From contig NZ_OZ060380.1 of assembly GCF_964059035.1 (NCBI RefSeq), forward strand, positions 310,001 to 374,000: a DNA stretch of 64,000 bases, in the 5' to 3' direction. A program made the position numbers and the translations under genes. Each line of letters starts with the position of its first letter. The first letter of the stretch is position 1. The notes below the pieces were generated by a model, which saw nothing but the letters and a program-made list of their open reading frames with translations, ran no database searches and was not told the origin of the DNA. Of this stretch, positions 1 through 8,296 are shown piece by piece. The stretch is from Buchnera aphidicola (Periphyllus testudinaceus) (lineage in GTDB: Bacteria; Pseudomonadota; Gammaproteobacteria; Enterobacterales; Enterobacteriaceae).

Positions 1-394
1 GTACAGAACCACGATAAACTTTTAATTTCTTAAATATTTTTCTTCCTAACGGACCTTTAGGAAGCATACCATAAACAGATTTTTCTATAATTTTTTCTGG
101 ATTTTTTTTAATCATTTCTGAAAATTTAATCGTTTTTAAACCACCAATATGTCCAGTATGCCAATGATATAATTTTTGTTTAATTTTTTTTCCTGTTACA
201 GAAATTTTTGATGCATTAAGTACAATAATATAATCTCCAACATCAATATGTGGAGTATATATTTCTTTATGTTTTCCTCTTAAATAATGAGATATAACAC
301 TAGATAAACGACCTAATATCTTTCCTGTAGCATCAATATAATACCAATTTTTAACTATATTTTTTGAAGAAACTGAAAAACTTTTTATATTCAT
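1..394 (-). CDS. rplM: 50S ribosomal protein L13 (3' part beyond the window)
   Basis: About 131 N-terminal codons are visible, read leftward from an ATG at 394-392; the gene runs off the left edge and only roughly ten C-terminal residues should be missing. The translation matches enterobacterial L13 throughout: WYYIDATGKILGRLSS near residue 17, then LRGKHKEIYTPHIDVGDYII, TGHIGGLK and YGMLPKGPLGR. L13 is an early-assembling 23S rRNA-binding protein of the large subunit. It is divergent from pheA across a 259-base A/T-rich spacer. In relatives rpsI follows rplM, so it is expected just outside the window. The frame is intact. Confidence 0.96.
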   Translation of the reverse strand, partial: MNIKSFSVSSKNIVKNWYYIDATGKILGRLSSVISHYLRGKHKEIYTPHIDVGDYIIVLNASKISVTGKKIKQKLYHWHTGHIGGLKTIKFSEMIKKNPEKIIEKSVYGMLPKGPLGRKIFKKLKVYRGSV

Positions 395-570
395 ATTTAT
401 ACCTGTTTAATAATTTTTGATTTTATAAAATTTTTCAAAAAAAAACTTTAAAAAATTTTTCATAAAATTTTTTAAAAAATAAAATTAAAAATTCATTATA
501 TCAATAAAAATTTTTTACTTTAAATAAAAAAATATACTCTATGAAAAACATAAAAAATAAATATATCATG

Positions 571-576
571 TATAAT
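571..576 (+). promoter_or_regulatory. candidate -10 box (TATAAT) upstream of pheA
   Basis: A perfect TATAAT hexamer lies in the rplM/pheA divergent spacer, 77 bases before the pheA ATG. No convincing -35 hexamer sits 16-18 bases upstream, and chance TATAAT matches are frequent at this base composition. No leader peptide or attenuator hairpin of the E. coli pheL type is visible in the spacer. Confidence 0.3.
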
Positions 577-653
577 ACATTACAATCTTATTATTTTGTA
601 ATAATTTATTTTTAAAAATTATTAAATAAAATTAAAAATACAAGGAATAAAAA

Positions 654-1489
654 ATGAAAATAACAAAAAAAATGTTAATTTTAAGAAAAAAAATAAATAA
701 AATAAATAAATCAATTATAATCCTTTTAAATAAAAGAAATTTAATTTCTGAAAAAATCATTAAAGAAAAAATAAATATCAATTATCCAATAAAAGATACT
801 AAAAGAGAAAAAAAAATTTTTGAAAAAATAATTAATTACAGTAAAAAATATAATTTAAAAAAAAAATATCTAATTAAAATTTTTAAAATTATTATTAAAA
901 ACTCTAGAAAAATACAAAAAAAAATAGAAAAAAAAAAAAAATAAAAATAGCTTTTTTAGGACCTAAAGGATCATATTCATATTTAGCGGCTTTAAAATAT
1001 TCAAAAAAAAAATGTAAAATCTTACATGAAGTACCATGCAAAACTTTTAAAGAAGTTATAAAAAAAATAAATAAAAAAAATGTTTATGCAATTTTACCTA
1101 TAAAAAATAAAATTTCTGGAATAATAAAAGAAACAAATAATATAATTAAAAAAAATAAAATATATATTTTAGAAAAAATAAAAATTGCTATTAAACACTG
1201 TTTAGTTTCAAAAAAAAAAATATCATTAAAAAATATCAATATAATATATAGTCATGCTCAACCTATCAAACAATGTCAATTATTTATTAAAAATTATCCA
1301 TTTTGGAAAATTAAATATACAAAAAGCTCTTCTCAAGCAATGGAAATTGTTTCTAAAAATAAAAGAAATAATATTGCAGCAATAGGAAATAAAAAATGTA
1401 GTTCTTTATATAACTTATATATAATTAAAAAAAACATATCTAATAATATTTATAATAAAACATTATTTTATGTATTATTTAAAAAATAA
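654..1489 (+). CDS. pheA: Chorismate mutase / prephenate dehydratase (P-protein), frameshifted at a poly(A) run and lacking the ACT domain
   Basis: PheA converts chorismate to prephenate and then phenylpyruvate, the committed steps to phenylalanine. Residues 1-91 are the chorismate mutase domain. Aligned to E. coli, all active-site positions are kept (R11, R28, K39, D48, R51, E52, S84, Q88 equivalents). That frame stops at 942-944, just after an A14 run (928-941). The dehydratase domain (IAFLGPKGSYSYLA) continues from 941 in another frame to a stop at 1487-1489. One extra A would fuse both into about 278 residues. The protein ends right after the Thr-containing motif (NKTLF for NFTRF), so the ~100-residue C-terminal ACT feedback domain of the 386-residue E. 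coli protein is absent. Divergent from rplM, upstream of ffh. It could be a decaying gene, but the long open second frame argues for continued use. Confidence 0.9.
928..941 (+). repeat. A14 homopolymer at the pheA frameshift point
   Basis: Fourteen consecutive A residues lie exactly at the junction between the two pheA reading frames. Fifteen As (or twelve) would join the mutase frame to the dehydratase frame; fourteen lead straight to TAA at 942. Long poly(A) tracts are known sites of RNA-polymerase slippage in Buchnera, so a fraction of transcripts would be in frame. Confidence 0.85.
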
Positions 1490-1572
1490 AAAATATATTA
1501 ATAAAATTATTCATTTTAAAAAAATTTACATAAAAAAATAAATTCTATTTAAAATAATTTTGAGTAAAAAAA

Positions 1573-2916
1573 ATGTTTAAAAATTTAACTAAATGTTTTT
1601 CTACAATTATAAAAAAAATATCTAATAAAGGAAGAATCACTGAAGACAATATTAAACAAACCTTAAGAGAAATAAGAATAGCTTTATTAGAAGCTGATGT
1701 GTCTTTATTAGTTATTAAAAAATTTATAAAAAAAATTAAAAAAAAATGCATTGGACATACTATTAATAAACACTTAACACCAGGTCAAGAATTTATAAAA
1801 ATAGTACAAAAAGAACTAATTTTAATAATTGGAAATAATAATTATAAAATAAAATTTATTCCAAATAAATTATCAATTTTTTTAATAATAGGAATTCAAG
1901 GATCAGGAAAAACAACTAGTATAGGAAAACTTTCTAAATTATTTAAAAATAACTATAAAAAAAAAATTTTAGTAGTATCTACAGATATTTATAGAACAGC
2001 AGCGATTAAACAATTAAAAATTATATCTTCTCAAATAAAAATAGATTTTTTTAAATCTAACAATACACAAAAACCAATTGATATAGCGCATCAAGCAATA
2101 GATTATGCTAAAATAAAAAAATATGACGTTTTATTTATAGATACTGCAGGAAGAATGCATATTGATAAAAAATTAATGAAAGAAATTAAAAATATTCATA
2201 TTTCAATAAATCCTTTAGAAACAATATTTGTAATTGATTCTATGATAGGTCAAGACTCAATAAATATTATTAAAAAATTTAAAAAATTAATTCCTATTAC
2301 ATCAATTTTCTTAACAAAAATAGATTCTAATACCCGATGCGGAGTTGTATTATCAATTAAATATATTACAAATATTCCCATTACATTTCTTGGAAATGGA
2401 GAAAAATTTGATGATATAAAAAAATTTAATTCAAAAAAAATTGCTTCTCAAATTCTTGGAATGAAAAATTCTTTTTCATTAATAAAAAAAATAGAAAAAA
2501 ATATTGATAAAAAATATTTAAATAATTTAAACAAAAAAATAAAACAAGGTAAAACATTTGATTTAAATGATTTTTTAAAACAAATTTATCAAATGAAAAA
2601 AATAGGAGGAATAAAAAAAATTTTAAATAAAATACCTTTAAATAATAATCTTCAAAAAAGTATTTTATTTCAAATGAACGATTCAATATTTATTAAAATA
2701 GATTCAATAATTAAATCTATGACAGTACAAGAAAAAAAAAATCCTCAAATAATAAAATATTCAAGAAAAAAAAGAATTTCTTTAGGATCTGGAACAAATA
2801 TTCAAGATGTTAATACATTATTAAAACAATTTAAATTAATGAAAAAAATGATGAAAAAAATAAAAAATGTAGGAATTATAAAACTTCTACAAAATATAAA
2901 AAATATGATTTTATAA
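1573..2916 (+). CDS. ffh: Signal recognition particle protein Ffh (SRP54)
   Basis: Ffh binds 4.5S RNA and signal sequences of nascent membrane proteins and docks with FtsY at the inner membrane. The N domain is residues 1 to ~85, followed by the G domain with P-loop GIQGSGKT at 107-114, DTAGRM at 190-195 and TKID at 248-251. The methionine-rich M domain fills the last ~120 residues. The length of 447 is close to E. coli (453), and all GTPase motifs are present; the usual RGGA segment is altered to RCGVVLS. Starts at an ATG, upstream of rpsP, the same neighbour order as in E. coli. Confidence 0.97.
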   Translation: MFKNLTKCFSTIIKKISNKGRITEDNIKQTLREIRIALLEADVSLLVIKKFIKKIKKKCIGHTINKHLTPGQEFIKIVQKELILIIGNNNYKIKFIPNKLSIFLIIGIQGSGKTTSIGKLSKLFKNNYKKKILVVSTDIYRTAAIKQLKIISSQIKIDFFKSNNTQKPIDIAHQAIDYAKIKKYDVLFIDTAGRMHIDKKLMKEIKNIHISINPLETIFVIDSMIGQDSINIIKKFKKLIPITSIFLTKIDSNTRCGVVLSIKYITNIPITFLGNGEKFDDIKKFNSKKIASQILGMKNSFSLIKKIEKNIDKKYLNNLNKKIKQGKTFDLNDFLKQIYQMKKIGGIKKILNKIPLNNNLQKSILFQMNDSIFIKIDSIIKSMTVQEKKNPQIIKYSRKKRISLGSGTNIQDVNTLLKQFKLMKKMMKKIKNVGIIKLLQNIKNMIL

Positions 2917-2958
2917 AAAAAAATTAAATTAAAATAAAATATCAAGGAAAAATTTAAA

Positions 2959-3198
2959 ATGGTAAAAATACGACTTTCTAGACATGGATCTAAAAAAAAA
3001 CCGTTTTATAAAATTGTTGTAACTGATAGTAGATCAGCAAGAAATGGTAAATTTATTGAAAAAATCGGATTTTTTAATCCAATATATCATAAAAAAGAAA
3101 AATCTTTTTCAATAAATATTGATAAAGTAAAATATTGGACTTCTGTAGGAGCAAAAATTTCAAACAGAATACAAAGTCTAATAAAAAAAAATAAGTAA
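2959..3198 (+). CDS. rpsP: 30S ribosomal protein S16
   Basis: S16 is a small assembly protein of the 30S subunit. The 79-residue product begins MVKIRLSRHGSKKKPFYKIV and contains SRSARNGKFIEKIGFFNP, the family signature, and is about the E. coli length (82). A clear AAGGAA ribosome binding site lies ~9 bases before the ATG. First gene of the conserved rpsP-rimM-trmD-rplS operon, with six bases to rimM. Confidence 0.97.
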   Translation: MVKIRLSRHGSKKKPFYKIVVTDSRSARNGKFIEKIGFFNPIYHKKEKSFSINIDKVKYWTSVGAKISNRIQSLIKKNK

Positions 3199-3204
3199 TA
3201 ATTC

Positions 3205-3726
3205 ATGAATTTAAAAAAAAATAAAATAATAATAATAGGAAAAATATTTAATTTATATGGAATATTAGGTTGGATGAAAATGTTTTCGTTTACTGAAAAA
3301 AAAGAAAAAATTTTTCAATATAAACCATTATTATATAAAAATAAAAAAAAAATAAAAAATCTAAAAATAAAATACTGGAAAAATTATAAAAATTATTTTT
3401 TAATAAAAATAAAAAATAAAAATAATAGAAACGATGCAAATATTTTAAAAAATAAAGAAATATTTATTTATTCCAAACAATTAAAAAAAGTAAAAAACGA
3501 ATATTATTGGCATGAAATTATTAATTCTAAAGTTTTTAATATAAATAAAAAATTTTTAGGTAAAGTAAGAGAAATAATATGTACTCCTTCAAATGATATC
3601 TTAAAAATTTCTTTAAAAAATGAAAAAAATAAAATTTTAGAAACATTAATTCCATTTATAGAACATAAAGTTATTAAAAAAATATGTTTAAATAAAAAAA
3701 AAATTATAGTTAACTGGAAAGGATAA
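3205..3726 (+). CDS. rimM: Ribosome maturation factor RimM
   Basis: RimM helps mature the 3' (head) domain of 16S rRNA and binds S19 in pre-30S particles. The 173-residue product has the N-terminal IGKIFNLYGILGWMKMFSFT segment (E. coli GKI...GIRGWLKVFSST), the WHEIINSKVFN linker (YYWxDL equivalent) and a C-terminal PRC-barrel ending in VIVNWKG-like residues. Divergent in the middle and extremely Lys/Asn-rich, but position in the operon settles the identity. Its stop is followed within nine bases by the trmD start. Confidence 0.93.
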   Translation: MNLKKNKIIIIGKIFNLYGILGWMKMFSFTEKKEKIFQYKPLLYKNKKKIKNLKIKYWKNYKNYFLIKIKNKNNRNDANILKNKEIFIYSKQLKKVKNEYYWHEIINSKVFNINKKFLGKVREIICTPSNDILKISLKNEKNKILETLIPFIEHKVIKKICLNKKKIIVNWKG

Positions 3727-3732
3727 AATTTT

Positions 3733-4493
3733 TTGATAAATTTTAAAATACTAACAATATTTCCTGAAATGTTTCATTCAATTATAAATTATGGAATTCT
3801 TTCAAAATCCATAAAAAAAAAATAATAAAATTAAGTTTTTTAAATATTAGATATTTTAGTGATAAAAAAAACAAAAGTGTAGATGATAGACCTTATGGAG
3901 GAGGTCCTGGAATGATAATGAATTTTTATCCTTTAAAAAAGGCTATAGTAAAAGCACAAAAAAATAATAAATATAAAATAATTTATTTATCCCCTCAAGG
4001 AAAAAAAATATCTAATTCAAAATTAAAAAAATTAGCTAAAAAAAAATTTATTATATTAATTTGTGGAAGGTATCAAGGAATTGATCAAAGATTTATAAAA
4101 AAATATGTTGATGAAGAAATATCTATTGGAGATTACATATTAACTGGAGGAGAATTAGCTGCTATGGTATTAATAGATGGAATATGCAGATTTCTTCCAG
4201 GTGTAATAAAAAAAAAAAAATCTCAACATCAAGATTCTTTTTCTAATATGTTATTAGATTATCCTCATTATACCCGACCAAAAATAGTAGAAAATATGAA
4301 AGTTCCTAAAATTCTTTTATCAGGACATCATAAAAAAATTAAATTATGGAGATTAAAAGAATCCATTAAAAACACTTTTTTTAAAAAACCTAATTTATTA
4401 AAAAAAAAATATTTAAATAATAAAGAAAAAAAAATTCTTAATAAAATACAAAAAAAATATAAAAAAACTTTAAAAAAAAAAGAAAAATTATGA
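3733..4493 (+). CDS. trmD: tRNA (guanine-37-N1)-methyltransferase TrmD, frameshifted at a poly(A) run
   Basis: TrmD makes m1G37 in tRNAs with G36, preventing +1 frameshifts. Translation from a TTG at 3733 (the only plausible start after the in-frame rimM stop) gives [20 protein letters not shown], the family N-terminus. The frame then hits TAATAA at 3823 after an A10 run. The next frame resumes at once ([23 protein letters not shown]) and runs to 4493 with knot motifs [20 protein letters not shown] and [14 protein letters not shown]. One added A restores ~253 residues (E. coli 255). A second long run, A13 at 4208-4220, is in frame. Stop overlaps rplS start (ATGA). TrmD is essential elsewhere, so slippage rescue is more likely than loss. 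Confidence 0.9.
3813..3822 (+). repeat. A10 homopolymer at the trmD frameshift point
   Basis: Ten As, where eleven are needed to keep the TrmD frame; as written the frame ends immediately in TAATAA. The break is 26-30 codons into the gene, before all the catalytic motifs. Confidence 0.85.
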
Positions 4494-4834
4494 ATAATAT
4501 TATACAAAAAATAGAACAAAAACAAATAAAATCAAATATACCAAAATTTAATTCCGGAGATACAATAGAAGTCCAAGTTTGGGTTATTGAAGGAAAAAAA
4601 AAACGTTTACAATCATTTGAAGGTGTAGTTATAGCCATTAAAAATAGATTTTTACAATCTTCTTTTTGTGTAAGAAAAATTTCTAATGGAGAAGGAGTAG
4701 AAAGAGTATTTCAAACTCACTCTTGTAATATTGAAAACATTTTTATAAAAAGAAAAGGAAATGTAAGAAAATCAAAATTATATTATTTACGTAAAAGATT
4801 TGGAAAATCTGCAAGAATTAAAGAAAAAATTTAA
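4490..4834 (+). CDS. rplS: 50S ribosomal protein L19
   Basis: L19 sits at the 30S-50S interface. The 114-residue protein matches E. coli L19 (115): [51 protein letters not shown] and [19 protein letters not shown]. Its ATG overlaps the trmD stop by four bases, implying translational coupling. Last gene of the rpsP operon, convergent with tldD. Confidence 0.97.
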   Translation: MNNIIQKIEQKQIKSNIPKFNSGDTIEVQVWVIEGKKKRLQSFEGVVIAIKNRFLQSSFCVRKISNGEGVERVFQTHSCNIENIFIKRKGNVRKSKLYYLRKRFGKSARIKEKI

Positions 4835-4875
4835 TAAAAAATATATTTTTATTTAAATATTACAAATTTTTTTAT

Positions 4876-4907
4876 AAAAAAGCAGTCATAACATCAAGTG
4901 TGACTGC
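4876..4907 (-). terminator. Rho-independent terminator of tldD, between convergent rplS and tldD
   Basis: Arms GCAGTCA (4882-4888) and TGACTGC (4901-4907) are perfect inverted repeats, extended by a T-G wobble and an A-T pair to about nine base pairs around an eight-base loop. Read on the minus strand the stem is followed by a run of six T, the classic terminator layout, ~47 bases past the tldD stop. In the rplS direction the T tract is poor, so bidirectional action is less certain. Confidence 0.7.
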
Positions 4908-4953
4908 ATATATTATTATGAAATTATTTTTTTATATAAAAATACATAAAAAA

Positions 4954-6399
4954 TTATTTTGTTCCTCCAACAGTCAATTTATCTATCTTTATTGTTGGTT
5001 GCCCTACACAAACTGGAACTTCTTGACCATTTTTAACACATGTTCCAGTTCCATTTTCTATAAATAAATCATTTCCTACCATAGAAATTTTATTCATAAT
5101 TTCTTTTCCAGATCCAATTAAAGTTACATCTTTAATAGGATATATAATTTTCCCATTTTTAATTAAATAAGCTTCAGAAGTAGAAAAAACAAATTCTCCA
5201 GAAGTAATATCTACTTGACCTCCAGTAAAGTTAACAGCATATATTCCATATTCTATACTATCTAAAATTTCTTCTACTGTTGATTTTCCAGGTAACATGT
5301 AAGTATTTGTCATTCTAGGCATAGGAAGAGAAGCATAAGATTCTCTTCTACCATTTCCAGTAGAAATAGTATTAGTTAATTTTGCATTAAATTTATCCTG
5401 TAAATATTTTTTTAAAATTCCTTTTTTTATTAAAATATTATATTGTCCAGGAGTTCCTTCATCATCAATAGATATCGATCCTCTAAAATTTTTTTTAGTA
5501 CCATCATCTACTACAGTACATAAATTAGATGCAATTTTTTTATTTATTTTATTACTATAAACAGATAAATTTTTTCTATTAAAATCACCTTCTAATCCAT
5601 GTCCTACAGCTTCATGTAACAAAACCCCAGGAAATCCTGACCCTAAAACTACAGGAAACATTCCAGATGGAGCTTGTTTAGAAGATAAATTTAGAATAGA
5701 AATCCTAGCTGCTTCTTCTGACAATTTTCTTAAATAAGATACTTTATTTTTATTTTCTTCAAAAAAATAATTATATGTTCCTCGAATCCCTCCACTATTT
5801 GAACCAATTTCTCGTTTTCCTTGATCCTCTGATAATACACTAACTCTTAAAGAAACTAATGGTCGAATATCTGCAGATAAAACACCATCAGTAGAAGCAA
5901 CTAAAACATATTCATAAGAACCAGATAAACAAGCACTAACTTTAGATATTCTAGAATCATAATTTTTTGCAAAATTATTTACTTGATGTAATATATCTAT
6001 TTTTTCTTTATTACTAAAAGTATCTAAGGGATTTTCTAAGTCATAAAAAGATTTATAATTATTTTTTATAAAATTTTTATTTTTATGAGAAGAACTTTTA
6101 TTAAATATTTTATTCATAGATTTACAAAGTTTTTTTAAACCTAATAAATTAATTTGATCTGTATAAGAAAAACCAGTCATTTCATCTTTAATAATACGTA
6201 AACCAATCCCTTCATTAAAACTATAAAAACCATTTTTAATAATCTTATCTTCTAAAATCCAAGATTCATTCATTTTAGACTGAAAATAAATATCAGAATA
6301 ATCTATTTTTTTTTTAGAAATATCTGATAATATTGAAAAAATTTCATTTACACTAATATTGTTTGAAGTTAAAATTTTATTCTTTACTATATTAAACAT
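4954..6399 (-). CDS. tldD: Metalloprotease TldD
   Basis: TldD pairs with TldE (PmbA) to form a zinc protease that degrades unfolded peptides and matures microcins. The 481-residue product matches E. coli TldD (481) and carries the metal site HEAVGHGLEGD near residue 264, a D(D/E)EGTPG segment and the C-terminal TFEFVFSTSEAYLI-like region. The ATG at 6399-6397 is preceded by GAGAG as ribosome binding site. Divergent from aroQ; ends at a clear terminator. The partner tldE is not in this window. Confidence 0.95.
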   Translation of the reverse strand: MFNIVKNKILTSNNISVNEIFSILSDISKKKIDYSDIYFQSKMNESWILEDKIIKNGFYSFNEGIGLRIIKDEMTGFSYTDQINLLGLKKLCKSMNKIFNKSSSHKNKNFIKNNYKSFYDLENPLDTFSNKEKIDILHQVNNFAKNYDSRISKVSACLSGSYEYVLVASTDGVLSADIRPLVSLRVSVLSEDQGKREIGSNSGGIRGTYNYFFEENKNKVSYLRKLSEEAARISILNLSSKQAPSGMFPVVLGSGFPGVLLHEAVGHGLEGDFNRKNLSVYSNKINKKIASNLCTVVDDGTKKNFRGSISIDDEGTPGQYNILIKKGILKKYLQDKFNAKLTNTISTGNGRRESYASLPMPRMTNTYMLPGKSTVEEILDSIEYGIYAVNFTGGQVDITSGEFVFSTSEAYLIKNGKIIYPIKDVTLIGSGKEIMNKISMVGNDLFIENGTGTCVKNGQEVPVCVGQPTIKIDKLTVGGTK

Positions 6400-6515
6400 A
6401 TATACTCTCTATCAAAAAAAACATTTTAAAAAACAATTTAAATTTTTTAAAAAATTATTTTTTTTTTAAAAAATTTTTAAATTTAATCTAAAAAAAATTA
6501 AATTTTTATTATATA

Positions 6516-6543
6516 TTGAATCTTTTTTCTTATATTGTATAAT
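6516..6543 (+). promoter_or_regulatory. Sigma-70 promoter of aroQ
   Basis: TTGAAT (6516-6521) and a perfect TATAAT (6538-6543) are 16 bases apart, 40 bases upstream of the aroQ ATG, in the tldD/aroQ divergent spacer. This is one of the better promoter matches in the window. Confidence 0.55.
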
Positions 6544-6583
6544 ATAATTTTATAAACGCTATGAAAAATAAAAAATATTAAAT

Positions 6584-7030
6584 ATGAAAAAAAAAAATAT
6601 TTTACTTTTAAATGGACCTAATTTAAATCTTTTAGGTACCAGAGAAAAAAAAATTTATGGAAAAGTCACATTATCACATTTATTAAAAAAATTAATAAAA
6701 TATAGTAAAAAATTATTCGTAAATCTCACTCATTTACAATCAAATGCTGAACATATTTTAATTGATAAAATACATAACTCAAAAAATAATATAGATTATA
6801 TTATTATTAATCCTGCTGCTTTTACACATACAAGTATTGCTTTAAGAGATGCTTTTTTAGCAGTAAATATTCCATTTATTGAAGTACATATATCAAATAT
6901 TTATTCTCGTGAAAATTTTCGATCTCACTCATGGTTATCAGATATTTCTAATGGAGTAATTTGTGGTTTAGGTTTAGATGGTTATAAATGGGCATTAAAA
7001 ACAGCTATTTTTAGATTAAATAATAAATAA
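6584..7030 (+). CDS. aroQ: 3-dehydroquinate dehydratase, type II
   Basis: Third step of the shikimate pathway, 3-dehydroquinate to 3-dehydroshikimate, feeding chorismate to PheA and other aromatic routes. The 148-residue protein is the compact type II (dodecameric) enzyme: [17 protein letters not shown] holds the catalytic Arg and Tyr, [16 protein letters not shown] the Asn/His pocket, and [17 protein letters not shown] the catalytic His and substrate-binding Arg. E. coli uses the unrelated type I AroD, whereas Buchnera uses AroQ. Divergent from tldD with its own promoter; convergent with rluD. Confidence 0.95.
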   Translation: MKKKNILLLNGPNLNLLGTREKKIYGKVTLSHLLKKLIKYSKKLFVNLTHLQSNAEHILIDKIHNSKNNIDYIIINPAAFTHTSIALRDAFLAVNIPFIEVHISNIYSRENFRSHSWLSDISNGVICGLGLDGYKWALKTAIFRLNNK

Positions 7031-7059
7031 ATTTTTAAAAATTTAATATTATTTTTTAA

Positions 7060-8007
7060 TTATTTTAAATTTGAAATTAAATTATTCATATCTTTAGGAA
7101 GTTTTGATTTTAAAATTATTTTTTTTTTTGTAATTGGATGAATAAAAATTATTTTATATGCATGCAATGCTTGACGATTAAAATTTTTAATTAATTTAAA
7201 CGAATTATTGTTTTTTTTTAATTTAAAAAAATTGTTTAAATTACATTTATATTTTTTATCTCCAACTATAGGATGATTAATAGAAAGCATATGCACTCTA
7301 ATTTGATGAGTTCGTCCAGTTTCTAAACGTAATTTTAAAAATGTTGAATTTTTAAATTTTTTTTTAACTTTATAATGTGTAACAGATTTCTTACCTAAAC
7401 AATTTATAGTCATACATGTACGTCTATTTTTATTTCTTTGAATAGGAGAATTTACAAATCCTCCATATAACACTTTTCCTAATACAAGCGCTTTATATTT
7501 TCTAATAATTTTTCTTAATTTCATCATTTTTTTTAATAAACAATATGAAGAAACAGTTTTTGCTACAATAATTAATCCTGTTGTATCTTTATCTAATCTA
7601 TGTATAATTCCAGCTCTTGGTAATTTTTTAATATTTTTAAAGTGATAAATTAAACCATTTAATAATGTTCCTTTAAAATTTTTAATTCCTGGATGTACAA
7701 CTAAAGAAGAAGGTTTATTTATTACTAATAAATATTTATCTTCATATATAATATCTAAAAAAATATCTTCTGGAAAAATGCACTTTTTTTCTATTTTTAA
7801 TTTAATATTTAAAAAATCACCTTTTTTAATTTTAAAATTTGGAGAATTAACAATAGAATTATTTACATAAAGATAATTTTTTAATATACTTTTTTTAAAA
7901 TTACTTCTTGAATATTTTGGAAATAATTTAGATAAAACTTTATCTACCCTGCACTTATTAAATTTTTTTTTAGAAATTATTTTTTTTAAAAATACGGTAT
8001 TATTCAT
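7060..8007 (-). CDS. rluD: 23S rRNA pseudouridine 1911/1915/1917 synthase RluD
   Basis: Modifies helix 69 of 23S rRNA. An N-terminal S4-like domain (residues ~15-75) is followed by the RluA-type catalytic domain: NKPSSLVVHPG, then GIIHRLDKDTTG with the catalytic Asp at residue 139 (same number as in E. coli), RKYKALV, and LETGRTHQIRVHM. The start is set at the ATG at 8007 because AAAGGA lies ~9 bases upstream; the frame is open ten codons further but without family similarity. 315 residues against 326 in E. coli. Convergent with aroQ. Confidence 0.94.
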   Translation of the reverse strand: MNNTVFLKKIISKKKFNKCRVDKVLSKLFPKYSRSNFKKSILKNYLYVNNSIVNSPNFKIKKGDFLNIKLKIEKKCIFPEDIFLDIIYEDKYLLVINKPSSLVVHPGIKNFKGTLLNGLIYHFKNIKKLPRAGIIHRLDKDTTGLIIVAKTVSSYCLLKKMMKLRKIIRKYKALVLGKVLYGGFVNSPIQRNKNRRTCMTINCLGKKSVTHYKVKKKFKNSTFLKLRLETGRTHQIRVHMLSINHPIVGDKKYKCNLNNFFKLKKNNNSFKLIKNFNRQALHAYKIIFIHPITKKKIILKSKLPKDMNNLISNLK

Positions 8008-8296
8008 AATAATATATCCTTTTTTTTTAAAAAACATTTATATTTTTTAATTTTAAAAAAAATATTTATATAATTAAAATACAACTATAAAAAATAAAAA
8101 AATATTTATTTTTTTTATCTTTAACAAAAGATATAAAAAAATTTAAATTTTTTTAAAAAAATATATTATAACGTACATCTATTTCATATTTATAATAATA
8201 TATAAATAATGAAAAAATTAAAAAATAATATAAAAATATATAATATAATTATTTGCTGAAATATTTAAAATTATAAAAAATAATATATGGATTAAT

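Noticed and set aside
8008..8037. N-terminal extension of RluD (MFFKKKGYII)
   Set aside because: A good Shine-Dalgarno (AAAGGA) precedes the internal ATG at 8007, and the extension has no family match.
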